From assembly GCA_016839805.1 (NCBI GenBank), contig JAEOTO010000002.1, forward strand, positions 1 through 37,986: DNA of 37,986 bases, in the 5' to 3' direction. Position numbers and translations under genes: made by a program. Below, piece by piece: positions 16,310 to 24,861 of the stretch; position 1 is the first letter of the stretch, and every line of letters starts with the position of its first letter. Origin of the DNA: Candidatus Hermodarchaeota archaeon. Its GTDB lineage: Archaea > Asgardarchaeota > Hermodarchaeia > Hermodarchaeales > Hermodarchaeaceae. The notes beneath the pieces are model-generated. The model did not search any database and had not been told where the DNA came from. It saw only the letters and a program-made list of their open reading frames with translations.

Positions 16310-17320
16310 TTAGTGCTTCTTCTCTTTTCGAGCCTCCCAGCCATGACAGGCCACCCATCGATTAGGTCCAATTTGCTGAAGCTCTGGCTCGTCATCTGTG
16401 CAATACTCATCAACGGCCTGACACCGAGGTCGAAAACGACAACCTGGTGGCAAGTCAATAGGTGTCGGGGTCTCACCTGGAATGTCAATTCTATCCCGTT
16501 CTTCAGTGGGATCTGGAATGGGGATATGAGAAATAAGGGCTTGGGTGTACGGATGGATTGGATCTTGAAGGACATCTTCCACAGGTCCCATTTCCATGAC
16601 CTTCCCCAGATACATAATGATTAGCCAATTTCCGATGTATCGGGCTTGTGCAAGATCGTGAGTGATGAAAATATAGGTGAGATTATGTTCTTTTTGTAAA
16701 TCTGTCATTAAATTCATTATTTCAGTCCGAATACTCGCATCCAGCATGGAAACGGGTTCATCAGCGATAACGAGTTTAGGCTCAAGAATTAGAGAACGAG
16801 CTATCGCGACTCGTTGTAATTGCCCCCCACTGAGTTCATGAGGAAACCGACGTGAAAAATCTTCAGCAGGTATGAGACGTACATCTTCTAAAGCATTTAA
16901 AACCCGCTTCATCAATTCTTCTTCATCGCTAACCATTTCATGTATCACTAATCCTTCACCAACAAGATCTTTTACAGTGTGACGCGGATCCAAAGCTTCA
17001 AAGGGATTTTGGAAGATTAACTGCACACGTCGTCTAAATAGCCTTAGATCATCTGGTATCATCGTAAAAACAGCTTCCCCTTCAAAGTTAACAGAGCCTG
17101 CTGTCGGTTCAATTAATCGTAACATTGTTCGCACTAGAGTGGTTTTTCCTGACCCTGATTCACCTGCAATAACTAAAGAATCACCAGGCTTAACATCAAA
17201 AAAGACACCATCAACAGCCTTCACCCACCTTTGTTCGCTAAAAAATGAACGAATACCAGTTCTTACGGGAAACCATTTCTTTAGATTTTCAACTTTAATA
17301 ATCGGAGCTGAAACAGTCAT
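16310..17320 (-). CDS. dppF: Oligopeptide/dipeptide ABC transporter ATPase (DppF/OppF type)
   Basis: This is the second of two ATPases of the peptide importer. Walker A is GESGSGKTT, the Q-loop is in LIFQNPFEALDPRHTV, the signature is LSGGQLQRVAIARSL, Walker B is LVIADEPVSMLD, and the switch histidine is in FITHDLAQARYI. The C-terminal oligopeptide-transporter extension has the cysteine-rich stretch GCRFRPRCQAVDEYC with a later cysteine in WVACHGW; in some DppD/DppF proteins this region holds an Fe-S cluster. The length of 336 residues is normal. Its ATG overlaps the stop of dppD by 4 nt (ATGA), so the two are translationally coupled. A 6-bp hairpin (16270-16287) lies after the end of the operon. 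Confidence 0.93.
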   Translation of the reverse strand: MTVSAPIIKVENLKKWFPVRTGIRSFFSEQRWVKAVDGVFFDVKPGDSLVIAGESGSGKTTLVRTMLRLIEPTAGSVNFEGEAVFTMIPDDLRLFRRRVQLIFQNPFEALDPRHTVKDLVGEGLVIHEMVSDEEELMKRVLNALEDVRLIPAEDFSRRFPHELSGGQLQRVAIARSLILEPKLVIADEPVSMLDASIRTEIMNLMTDLQKEHNLTYIFITHDLAQARYIGNWLIIMYLGKVMEMGPVEDVLQDPIHPYTQALISHIPIPDPTEERDRIDIPGETPTPIDLPPGCRFRPRCQAVDEYCTDDEPELQQIGPNRWVACHGWEARKEKKH

Positions 17321-18294
17321 GACTCCACCTCGAAATTTATTTCACCAGCAAAATGACAAGCCACCCAATGTTTTTTTTCATATTCACGATATTCAGGAAC
17401 TTCTAAATTACAGATCTCCTGAGCCCAGGGACAGCGTGGATGAAAACGACAACCAGATGGAGGTCGTACTAAATCCGGTGGAGTACCTGGTATGAATTCG
17501 AGACGCCTTTTAGGTCCCTTTACGCTTGGAAATGCACCAATGAGCTTGTATGTGTAGGGGTGCAATGATCTTTTAAAGACATTAACAGTTGATCCTACTT
17601 CAACTAATTTTCCTGCATACATAATTCCCACTCTATCGCTATTTTCTGCAACAACTGAAAGATCGTGAGTAATCAGTAAAACAGCTAATTTGTATTTTTT
17701 CTGAAGACTTCTAAGAAGACCTAATATCTTGTTTTGAACAATAACATCAAGAGCTGTCACAGGTTCATCAGCAATGATAAGACGAGGTTCAGCGGCCAAT
17801 GCTTGGGCAATAATGGCCCGTTGCCGCATACCCCCACTAAACTCATGCGGGTAATCCCGTATTCGTTCTGGCTCAAGACCCACTTCATCAAATAACTCTT
17901 TAACTCGTTTAGTTGCTTCCTCCTTGTCAATGGATTGTTTTTCTTGCATTACTTCAACAATCTGGTTTCCAATACGTAAAACTGGATTAAATGCATTCAT
18001 GGCATATTGAAAAACAATTGAAACCTTACGCCATCGTAACTGTCGCATTTCCTCATCTGTTTTTTCAACCACATCATCACCATCAAGGAATATTTGACCA
18101 TTGACAATGGCACCATTTTCTGGCAAAATTCGCATAATACTATAAGCTGCTGTTGTCTTGCCACATCCAGACTCACCAGCTAATCCAAATATTTCCGATT
18201 CCGCGATGTCAAATGTTATTTTATCAACTGCTTGAACTCGGTCTTCGCCAAGGAAATAATGGGTGCATAAATCCTCTATTCTAAGTACTGACAA
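17317..18294 (-). CDS. dppD: Oligopeptide/dipeptide ABC transporter ATPase (DppD/OppD type)
   Basis: This is the first ATPase of the peptide importer. It shows Walker A GESGCGKTT, Q-loop VFQYAMNAFNPVLRIG, signature FSGGMRQRAIIAQALA, Walker B LIIADEPVTALDVIVQ, the switch region LLITHDLSVVAENSD, and the C-terminal GCRFHPRCPWAQEIC cysteine cluster. At 325 residues it is full length. Translation starts at a TTG that directly follows the TAA of dppC. AAGGAGA lies about 8 nt upstream, inside the end of dppC. It would pair with DppF to form the ATPase heterodimer under the DppB/DppC permeases. Confidence 0.93.
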   Translation of the reverse strand: MSVLRIEDLCTHYFLGEDRVQAVDKITFDIAESEIFGLAGESGCGKTTAAYSIMRILPENGAIVNGQIFLDGDDVVEKTDEEMRQLRWRKVSIVFQYAMNAFNPVLRIGNQIVEVMQEKQSIDKEEATKRVKELFDEVGLEPERIRDYPHEFSGGMRQRAIIAQALAAEPRLIIADEPVTALDVIVQNKILGLLRSLQKKYKLAVLLITHDLSVVAENSDRVGIMYAGKLVEVGSTVNVFKRSLHPYTYKLIGAFPSVKGPKRRLEFIPGTPPDLVRPPSGCRFHPRCPWAQEICNLEVPEYREYEKKHWVACHFAGEINFEVES

Positions 18295-19842
18295 TTATTT
18301 CCGTCTCCTTCGTAATCGTGGATTTACAACCTTATCAGCTGAATGGCTTATAAAAGCAAAACCAAGGGTTGTCACCAGAATTAATACGCCAGGTGGAATG
18401 AACCACCACCATGCACCACTTACCAGAGCGGCTCCTCTAGTGGCCCAATGTAAGACTATGCCCCAACTTGGTTCTCCGTGAATGTCTCCAAATCCAAGAA
18501 AGGTTATGCCGGCTTCAGCTAGGATTGCATTTACAACTCCCAATATTACATTGGCGAGAATTAGCGGAAGAGTGTTAGGAAGAATATGCTTAACTATGAT
18601 ATAGCTGTCTTTGGCTCCTATGGCATGGGCAGCTTCGGTTAATGGTCTTTCTCGTAATGATAAGGTTTCACTTCGAACCATTCGGGCTGTTCCAGTCCAA
18701 CCTAAAATTGCTATGACAATAATAACATTATGCAGGCCTTGACCAAAGAGTTGAAGAAAAATCAACATTAACGGCAACGTAGGCAGGGATAAAAAGACAT
18801 CTGTAACTCGCATGAGTACACTGTCAACTATTCCGCCAAAATAACCCGCTATGAGGCCTACTAATGTTCCTAGGGTAACTGCAATTACACTAGCAGTAAA
18901 ACCAACAATGAGTGATATCTGACTTCCATATATGACACGACTGAAGATATCCTCGCCACGTGCATTTGTACCTAATATGTGTAAGGGGCTTGGAGGTAGG
19001 TAGAGATCTTCAAGATTCAAGCTGCCTTGACTCCAATGATATGGAGCAATCCAGGGAGCAAATACGGCTAATATTATTATTGATCCAATAAGTATCAAGC
19101 CAAGTATTCCCATGAAATCACGACTATATTCAATCCAAAAGTTTTCAATTCGAATTCGGGCATTCCAGAATGAGCGCCAGATTCGTGGTAAAAGTGCGTA
19201 AATGGGAATAAAAATTACTAAACCTATCAAGCATATGGGTGCTAATCCATAAGGACGCAATAAATTAGAAAGTGAATTCGTTAGGATTGGTGGAAATAAG
19301 ATGCTCCCAATTATTCCACTTGACACGATAGACTCAACAATAATCCCGATCAGTAATGTTCCTAGTATCACGCCTCTATAGATAAGAAGTTTCTTTTTCG
19401 GCCAGTGAATGAAGGGCTTGGGTGTCCATAAAAAGATTAAGAAAATATAAATTAGACTAAAGGCGAGATTGATGCAAAATAATAGGATGAGACCGATACA
19501 AATCAATAGGAATTTCGTTAAAATCGAGCCAAACCGTCGATAATACACTGGGGCTCCAAGAAATCCGCCCCAAATTATCATAATTAGAAGAACAACGCCC
19601 AAAACACGAATAGATGTAACAACTATCAATGATAGGTAATAATCTAGTCCTGCAATGTTTACTATCCACATGCCAAATGAAGAAAAGAAGACATCCAGTA
19701 AAAGAGGTGTAGTCAAAACTAGAAGAAAAATTGTGCCAAAGAAGACTATACGAACATGTAGTGGTTTCGAAGAATCTTTATCAATTTCTGGAGTGGAGGG
19801 TATTCCTTGTTCCTGTTCTGTATTTTCTATTTTTCTATTCAT
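18295..19842 (-). CDS. dppC: Peptide ABC transporter permease (DppC-like) with long N-terminal membrane extension
   Basis: Residues from about 230 to 515 are a normal DppC-type permease. The NARIRIENFWIEYSRDFMG opening and APWIAPYHW segment are followed by PLHILGTNARGEDIFSRVIYGSQISL, and the EAA loop is in LTEAAHAIGAKDSYIIVKHILPNTLPL. Before this are about 230 extra residues with a charged, Gln/Glu-rich start and five or six additional hydrophobic helices joined by short basic loops. Usual DppC proteins have about 280-320 residues in total, so this is nearly double. Partner genes dppB (15 nt upstream) and dppD (directly after) have normal lengths. The extension may be a fused membrane module with a docking or lipid-related role; nothing in it names a function. 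Confidence 0.92.
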   Translation of the reverse strand: MNRKIENTEQEQGIPSTPEIDKDSSKPLHVRIVFFGTIFLLVLTTPLLLDVFFSSFGMWIVNIAGLDYYLSLIVVTSIRVLGVVLLIMIIWGGFLGAPVYYRRFGSILTKFLLICIGLILLFCINLAFSLIYIFLIFLWTPKPFIHWPKKKLLIYRGVILGTLLIGIIVESIVSSGIIGSILFPPILTNSLSNLLRPYGLAPICLIGLVIFIPIYALLPRIWRSFWNARIRIENFWIEYSRDFMGILGLILIGSIIILAVFAPWIAPYHWSQGSLNLEDLYLPPSPLHILGTNARGEDIFSRVIYGSQISLIVGFTASVIAVTLGTLVGLIAGYFGGIVDSVLMRVTDVFLSLPTLPLMLIFLQLFGQGLHNVIIVIAILGWTGTARMVRSETLSLRERPLTEAAHAIGAKDSYIIVKHILPNTLPLILANVILGVVNAILAEAGITFLGFGDIHGEPSWGIVLHWATRGAALVSGAWWWFIPPGVLILVTTLGFAFISHSADKVVNPRLRRRRK

Positions 19843-19857
19843 TGAACCGAAATTCTC

Positions 19858-20850
19858 CTAGTATCTGATTCGTGGGTCCAAGTACAAGTAGAGGATATCC
19901 GCAACAAAGTTTGATAATACTGCGACTGTTGCGAGAAAGAGAAAAATCCCTTGTAGAACTGGCCAATCATTGGCTACAACTGAATTATACGTTAAAAGAC
20001 CAAGTCCACTCCAACTGAATACAGTTTCTGTAATTGTAGCTCCACTGATTAGAAATGGCATGTTTACTGCAATAACGCTAACCATTGGTAACATTGCATT
20101 ACGCATAGCGTGACCAAAAAGAATAGCTCGTTCCTTTAGACCTTTAGCTCGGGCTGCCAATATATAATCCTGAGTAAAAATATCCAAAACCGAATCACGC
20201 ATGATTAAATAGAATCCGCCAATAAAAGACAATGTAAGGACCACTAAAGGTCCAGTCATATGCCAAAGATAGTCAGCAACATAATGGAAAATATTAACAT
20301 GGACAATACCGCGCGTAATTGTGCCTGCCAAAGGAATAACACGCAAAATGAAACCAAAATAATAAAGGATCATTAATCCAAGCCAAAAAACAGGCATACT
20401 ATAAGCTACGAGAAAAACTGTAGTAGAACCAACATCAATTGCTCGGTCTCTACGAGATGCCGCAATGACACCCATAATGATTGCAACTATAAGTGCGATA
20501 AGAATGGATGTCCCCATTAAAATGACTGTGTTCCAAAACCTAAAAGCGAAGATGGTTTCAATGACTGGCTGGCCATAATGTGAGAAGGATTCTCCTAAAT
20601 CACCTCGGAAGAGATTGACGATGTAAAGGACAAATTGAGTAGCGATTGGTTGATCAAGACCAAATCTGATCGCAATTGCTTGAATAACTTCTGGTGGCAT
20701 GTGTTCAGCAATGAGTGTACCCCTTGGATCACCAGGCATAATGCGGAAAATAAAGAAGTTTAAAGTAATTATGCCAAACCAGACCACAATGGTTTGTGCG
20801 ACACGTGTAGCAATGTATTGTCTAGTTCCAACCGCTTTTTTTTCAGACAT
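19858..20850 (-). CDS. dppB: Peptide ABC transporter permease (DppB type)
   Basis: This is the first permease of the importer. The N-terminus YIATRVAQTIVVWFGIITLNFFIFRIMPGDPRG is typical of DppB/OppB. It has about six membrane helices and the EAA-type loop YILAARAKGLKERAILFGHAMRNAMLPMVSV. It ends in ILYLYLDPRIRY, the usual DppB C-terminus. At 330 residues it is full length. The 120-nt gap to the binding-protein gene upstream carries a hairpin/T-tract (20941-20981). Expression of the permeases and ATPases may therefore depend on partial readthrough from the binding-protein gene. Confidence 0.93.
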   Translation of the reverse strand: MSEKKAVGTRQYIATRVAQTIVVWFGIITLNFFIFRIMPGDPRGTLIAEHMPPEVIQAIAIRFGLDQPIATQFVLYIVNLFRGDLGESFSHYGQPVIETIFAFRFWNTVILMGTSILIALIVAIIMGVIAASRRDRAIDVGSTTVFLVAYSMPVFWLGLMILYYFGFILRVIPLAGTITRGIVHVNIFHYVADYLWHMTGPLVVLTLSFIGGFYLIMRDSVLDIFTQDYILAARAKGLKERAILFGHAMRNAMLPMVSVIAVNMPFLISGATITETVFSWSGLGLLTYNSVVANDWPVLQGIFLFLATVAVLSNFVADILYLYLDPRIRY

Positions 20851-20940
20851 TTACGACCATCTTTTATTGAATAGAGATTAATTTGGTGTTTATTGAAAAC
20901 TTCTCTAATAAATGATATTCGGTTATGGTCACAGTATTTG

Positions 20941-20981
20941 AAAAAAAGATGTGGGGAAGGGATGAATTAATTATCCCTTCC
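20941..20981 (-). terminator. Hairpin/T-tract overlapping the end of the binding-protein gene
   Basis: On the minus strand GGAAGGGAT (20973-20981) pairs perfectly with ATCCCTTCC (20955-20963) over a 9-nt loop. Seven Ts follow at 20941-20947. The left arm contains the last codons of the binding-protein gene and its TAA begins the loop side. This position between a binding-protein gene and its permeases suits partial termination or 3'-end protection, which would give more binding protein than permease. Confidence 0.65.
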
Positions 20982-22752
20982 GCATTCGGAATATCAAGTA
21001 GGTAATAACGATTCCGATGACTAGTGCAACAGCACCTACAATCCCAATTAGGATTAGATTTGGTGGCGGTGGTGGAAGCACAACGCCTGGATATTCCCGA
21101 ACGCCATCGCCATCGACGTCAAGGTAGCCTGCCGCATCAAGGATGTTATTTCCTATGGTTGCATTATGTTCCCAGAAATCGCCATCAGGATGGTAAAGGC
21201 TGGCGTAAAATGTTTCTGGAATGATACTATGTGTTTCCCGGCCATGACCGAGTCGACCGATATTAACTAGTTGTGCTCGATCAATAGCATGACTCATAGC
21301 TTTTCGCACTTGGAAATCTGAGATACCTAGTCCAGGGAAGCCAGGTTCTGTCACGTTGAGGTGGAATCCCAAAACATAATCCCATTGGGATGCTAAGCCA
21401 GTGACAAGAGTTAGTTCTGGAGCATTCAGCACTACGTTTACGTAAGCACCGAAAACCTCGTAGCGTTCAGAGTCCGCATCACCTGCACGCATAGCAAGGA
21501 TACGGGCATCCTGTCCAATTACAACGTCAATTCGGAACTGCAAAATGTTCGGTAGTTGTCCTACATAGGGGTTTGATGGGCCCCACCAGTTATTGAACCT
21601 GTCTACCAGTGTAAATTCATCTGGATCTCTGGAATTGAACTCATAGGGTCCTGAACCAGTATGAGCAGTGGCATTATCTGGATCATCCCATCGGGCGTCA
21701 TTCTGTGGTGCGTCATCACGAACATGTTCGGGTAACACGTACATCTGGGTACCAAAAATGTGAGGCGCAAAAGCCATTGTCTGGTCCATATTAATGGTTA
21801 TTACTTGACCATCGACTGATGTGCTAGTGATATGTTGAAAGGTGGGCCAATCGTTGACATCTGAAGGGCCATTCTTGTAATAATTGATAGAAAATTCAAC
21901 ATCCTCTGGTCTTACTGGGAGTCCATCGTGCCACTGAGCACCTGTCCTTAGGGTGTAGTTGATTTGTGTTCCATCGGCACTTACTGCATAATCTTCAGCG
22001 AGCCACGGGATAAGATTGCTTTCATTGTCAAAGCTGAGGAGAGTGTCATAGACAAGCATATTGTACCAGTGGGAGCGTTCGCTTCGCCAGAACAAGGGAT
22101 TCATTTCTCCAATATCTGAGCTATAGGCCATCACAAACAAGGAGTTGTCAACGGATGATGTCATGAAGACTACCGTTTGAGGATTAAATGTGGTAAAGAT
22201 TCCTCCGGGTTTAACAGTGTAGTTGGTCCATTCGCTACGAATGGCATGGGTGTCATCGGAAAGATAGAGGGGTATATAGGGAATATTGTGTTTTGCTGCG
22301 ACTTGGACAAGTCGGGCTGCCTCTGCAAGTTCGGCTGGGGTGGCAGACAAGTAGTCCTCAATAAGAGTGTCTACGGTAGCATTATCCAATACGTAGGGGT
22401 TTCCTCCATAATAGACTATGTTATCAGAGTGCATTCGATCGTAGGGATGATCGGGGAATGGGGAGTAACCATGGCTCATTTCATAGAGAATGAATGCTTG
22501 ATCAGGGTTGATGCCCTCATACATGGGGTCATCGTCCATGATTACGACGGCAAGCTCAATACCGATTTGTGCCATTTGTAGTTTTAGACCAGTTCCAGTA
22601 TCAACGGAGATATCATCCCAAGAGAGAACCCATAACGGGAAGGACAATTCAGGGAGTGCATCATATACTTGTGCAGCTGCAGGTACACCAGAAACACTCA
22701 GAAAAACGAAAAGCGCAAGAAACGTTAGACCTAATAATTTTTTATTTGCCAA
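20971..22752 (-). CDS. Extracellular peptide-binding protein (SBP_bac_5 type), apparently circularly permuted, membrane-anchored
   Basis: This 593-residue surface protein would capture peptides for the Dpp transporter encoded next to it. Residues 1-27 are a signal peptide. Residues about 35-197 (LSFPLWVLSWDD to KPGGIFTTF, including LVQVAAKHNIPYIPLY) resemble the last part of ordinary SBP_bac_5 proteins. Residues about 203-554 (SLFVMAYSSDIGEMNPLFWRS, then LAEDYAVSADGTQINYTLR, TGAQWHDGLPVRPEDVEFS, VRKAMSHAIDR and DVDGDGVREYPG) resemble the first part. The order is thus swapped while coverage looks complete. A proline run (560-564) and a membrane helix (about 566-588) ending RMRKG anchor the C-terminus. 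Translation starts at TTG with GGAGGA about 8 nt upstream. Binding specificity cannot be told. Confidence 0.9.
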   Translation of the reverse strand: MANKKLLGLTFLALFVFLSVSGVPAAAQVYDALPELSFPLWVLSWDDISVDTGTGLKLQMAQIGIELAVVIMDDDPMYEGINPDQAFILYEMSHGYSPFPDHPYDRMHSDNIVYYGGNPYVLDNATVDTLIEDYLSATPAELAEAARLVQVAAKHNIPYIPLYLSDDTHAIRSEWTNYTVKPGGIFTTFNPQTVVFMTSSVDNSLFVMAYSSDIGEMNPLFWRSERSHWYNMLVYDTLLSFDNESNLIPWLAEDYAVSADGTQINYTLRTGAQWHDGLPVRPEDVEFSINYYKNGPSDVNDWPTFQHITSTSVDGQVITINMDQTMAFAPHIFGTQMYVLPEHVRDDAPQNDARWDDPDNATAHTGSGPYEFNSRDPDEFTLVDRFNNWWGPSNPYVGQLPNILQFRIDVVIGQDARILAMRAGDADSERYEVFGAYVNVVLNAPELTLVTGLASQWDYVLGFHLNVTEPGFPGLGISDFQVRKAMSHAIDRAQLVNIGRLGHGRETHSIIPETFYASLYHPDGDFWEHNATIGNNILDAAGYLDVDGDGVREYPGVVLPPPPPNLILIGIVGAVALVIGIVITYLIFRMRKG

Positions 22753-22769
22753 TTTTTTAGTTCCTCCAA

Positions 22770-22796
22770 ATTGAGAGATAAGTTCAACCTCTCAAT
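22770..22796. repeat. Inverted repeat in the leader of the binding-protein gene
   Basis: ATTGAGAG (22770-22777) and CTCTCAAT (22789-22796) are perfect 8-nt arms with an 11-nt spacer. They lie just upstream of the GGAGGA ribosome binding site (22762-22767). They could form a leader hairpin in the mRNA or be a dyad operator for the transporter operon. Confidence 0.45.
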
Positions 22797-22832
22797 ACCG
22801 CTAAAATGGACTCTTCTTACCTAAAAGAGTTA

Positions 22833-23642
22833 TTAATCGGGTTTATCTAGTGAATTCAAAGTATTTCTAAGCCGTTTTTGACATTCAGAATTCAATGAAT
22901 ATATGCGTGTTAGTGCATGACCATTTTTTTGCGCATTTTCTAAGGTTTTGACTCCCGCAGTCTCTAAGAAGACATACCGCGTTAAACCTGTTTCGATGTG
23001 TGAATATTCAGCGGTAATAGTTCTAACTCCAATTCGCTCTTCCTGGACGCTCTGTTGAATCACATAACCTTCTGGACAATTTGTTACTACCGTTGATGCG
23101 GTGAGAAAACTCTGTAGACCTTTTTTTTCTTCTATTAATTCACGCTCTTCGCGACGTTGGGCTGGCGTTCGTGGGATGAATGCTCCAAACGCTGTATGAA
23201 TTCCGGATTGAATGTGCCTTAGGGAAGGATTGATGGCAGATAGGGTGAGTTGTGCCATATACCTTTTTTCGGTAAATTTGTGAATAGTATTTTGTAGTGT
23301 AGATTCATCGGTCAAAAAAATTCGGGAAAATTGCTCGGGTTCACTAAGAGAGGATGTCGGTAAGCTGGCATAATGTGGGCGCCACAAGAGTAATAGTTCA
23401 TTCGGATCTGTGACACAACCAGCGAGTTGTTCATCCAACAAAGAATAGCATGGTTCGACTCTTTTCCCATTTTCTTTGATGCTTTCCCACCGAACGCGCC
23501 GAAATACCCGCCAGACTGGGGGATATACTGTGAGCGATTCTATCAAACGTCGTCGAAGAAGACCTCGAGACTGAATTCGTTTCTTTAGAAATTTATGAAT
23601 TTGATCAGTTGAAAACTCAGCTCCAAGAATAACTTCAACCAT
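22833..23642 (-). CDS. Protein of unknown function upstream of the peptide transporter
   Basis: The 269-residue protein is soluble and basic at the N-terminus (KFLKKRIQSRGLLRRRLIESL), with no signal peptide or membrane helix. It has a hydrophobic central strand pattern (ELLLLWRPHYASLP), a possible coiled segment (PAQRREERELIEEKKGLQSF) and a late GVRTITAEYSHIETGLTRYVFLETAG region. I recognise no family. It has a convincing ATG with GGTG about 7 nt upstream. It lies on the same strand 80 nt before the binding-protein gene, so it may be the first gene of that operon or a separate unit. The 162-nt region on its other side is a divergent promoter region shared with the APH-like gene. Confidence 0.65.
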   Translation of the reverse strand: MVEVILGAEFSTDQIHKFLKKRIQSRGLLRRRLIESLTVYPPVWRVFRRVRWESIKENGKRVEPCYSLLDEQLAGCVTDPNELLLLWRPHYASLPTSSLSEPEQFSRIFLTDESTLQNTIHKFTEKRYMAQLTLSAINPSLRHIQSGIHTAFGAFIPRTPAQRREERELIEEKKGLQSFLTASTVVTNCPEGYVIQQSVQEERIGVRTITAEYSHIETGLTRYVFLETAGVKTLENAQKNGHALTRIYSLNSECQKRLRNTLNSLDKPD

Positions 23643-23804
23643 GAACCAACACCATTACTTTTTCTTGCTGGCATCTTATTGTGAGGATATTCAAACCAGC
23701 ATTGCTGAATCAACACGTAAGAATCCTATGGTTCGTCTTCAGAAAGTTACAGGGTTAAACTAAAACCAACTCCTTTTAGGTTATTCACTGGTTAGGATGT
23801 TAGT

Positions 23805-24851
23805 ATGAAACCATTTCAGGAACTCAACTACCGTGGTAAGGTTCGAAGACTGAGGAAACAGGCACAAGCGGCACTTGAACCGTATGGATTATCACAAGCC
23901 AGTATGAAGTTCCTTAGCTATTCCGGAAATACGCATTACCAAGTAGATACGTCAAAGTGTGCTCCACCTGAATTGGATGACGGAAGGTATTGGGAGAATC
24001 ACTACATCCTTCGCTTGCACCAGCCCAGGTATCAGACATTGGATGCCATTCGGTCTGAATTGCTTTGGCTTAAGGCGCTTTTACAGGACACGGATCTTGT
24101 CGTACCCGAACCTATGCGAAATGCTGAAGGTGAACTTGTGACCATTACAGATGTATCGGGATTACCTAAACCCCAATATGCAACTTTCCTTCGTTGGGTA
24201 AAAGGTCGAAAAACTCCTAAACAACTATGTGAAGACCACTACAAAGCCTTGGGTCGAGTGGCAGCTCAGCTCCATAATCATTCGACTCACTGGCGACCCC
24301 CAAAAGGGTTCACCCGCATACACTATGATTGGGAGGGGTTATTCAGTGATGCTGGACTATTCGAAATCCCAGCCGCAGAAATTTGGGCATCAATACCCAA
24401 ACGCTATCAGGATCCTTTCGTAAAGGTCATAGATCATGTGCGGGATGTCATGGATAAACTAGGTAAAACTTCAGATGTGTATGGTTTGATTCATGCAGAT
24501 TTATGCTTAGATGTCAATATGCTTTGGTATCGAGGCGAGATTCGTCCTATTGACTTCGACGACTCCGCCTACGGTTACTGGATTTACGACCTGGCGATTT
24601 CATTGGCTGAAGTGCAAGACGATGAGATACGGCATCGTTTCCAAAACGCCCTATTAGATGGTTATTCTGAGATTCGGTCTATGCCACCTTCGCAATGGAA
24701 ACATCTGGACCTCTTCATCGGCGCTTGGCATGCGACTGCAATGTTATATGCGATTAACGCCTGGTTAGCACAACCCAGGTTTCGTGAATGGTCTACGCGT
24801 TGGCGGGATCAAGAGGGAGAATATCTAATCCAGACACTAGCCAGATTGTGA
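23805..24851 (+). CDS. Aminoglycoside phosphotransferase-fold (APH) kinase
   Basis: The 348-residue protein has the protein-kinase-like fold of APH and homoserine-kinase-type enzymes. The catalytic loop is IHADLCLDVNMLW and the metal-binding motif is IDFDDSAYGYWIYDLAISL. The N-lobe has a lysine-poor but recognisable NTP-binding strand set (YILRLHQPRYQTLDAIRSELLWLKAL), then TFLRWVKGRK in the hinge. This layout is close to SrkA and homoserine kinase type II-like enzymes, which phosphorylate proteins or small alcohols. Real aminoglycoside resistance is not implied. The ANT(6)-like gene follows after 10 nt on the same strand, so the two are almost certainly co-transcribed. Confidence 0.88.
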   Translation: MKPFQELNYRGKVRRLRKQAQAALEPYGLSQASMKFLSYSGNTHYQVDTSKCAPPELDDGRYWENHYILRLHQPRYQTLDAIRSELLWLKALLQDTDLVVPEPMRNAEGELVTITDVSGLPKPQYATFLRWVKGRKTPKQLCEDHYKALGRVAAQLHNHSTHWRPPKGFTRIHYDWEGLFSDAGLFEIPAAEIWASIPKRYQDPFVKVIDHVRDVMDKLGKTSDVYGLIHADLCLDVNMLWYRGEIRPIDFDDSAYGYWIYDLAISLAEVQDDEIRHRFQNALLDGYSEIRSMPPSQWKHLDLFIGAWHATAMLYAINAWLAQPRFREWSTRWRDQEGEYLIQTLARL

Positions 24852-24861
24852 GTGTGATACC

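Noticed and set aside
22177..22581. 134-codon plus-strand frame opposite the binding-protein gene
   Set aside because: Its composition follows from the antisense of a well-supported gene, and no motif or ribosome binding site is seen.
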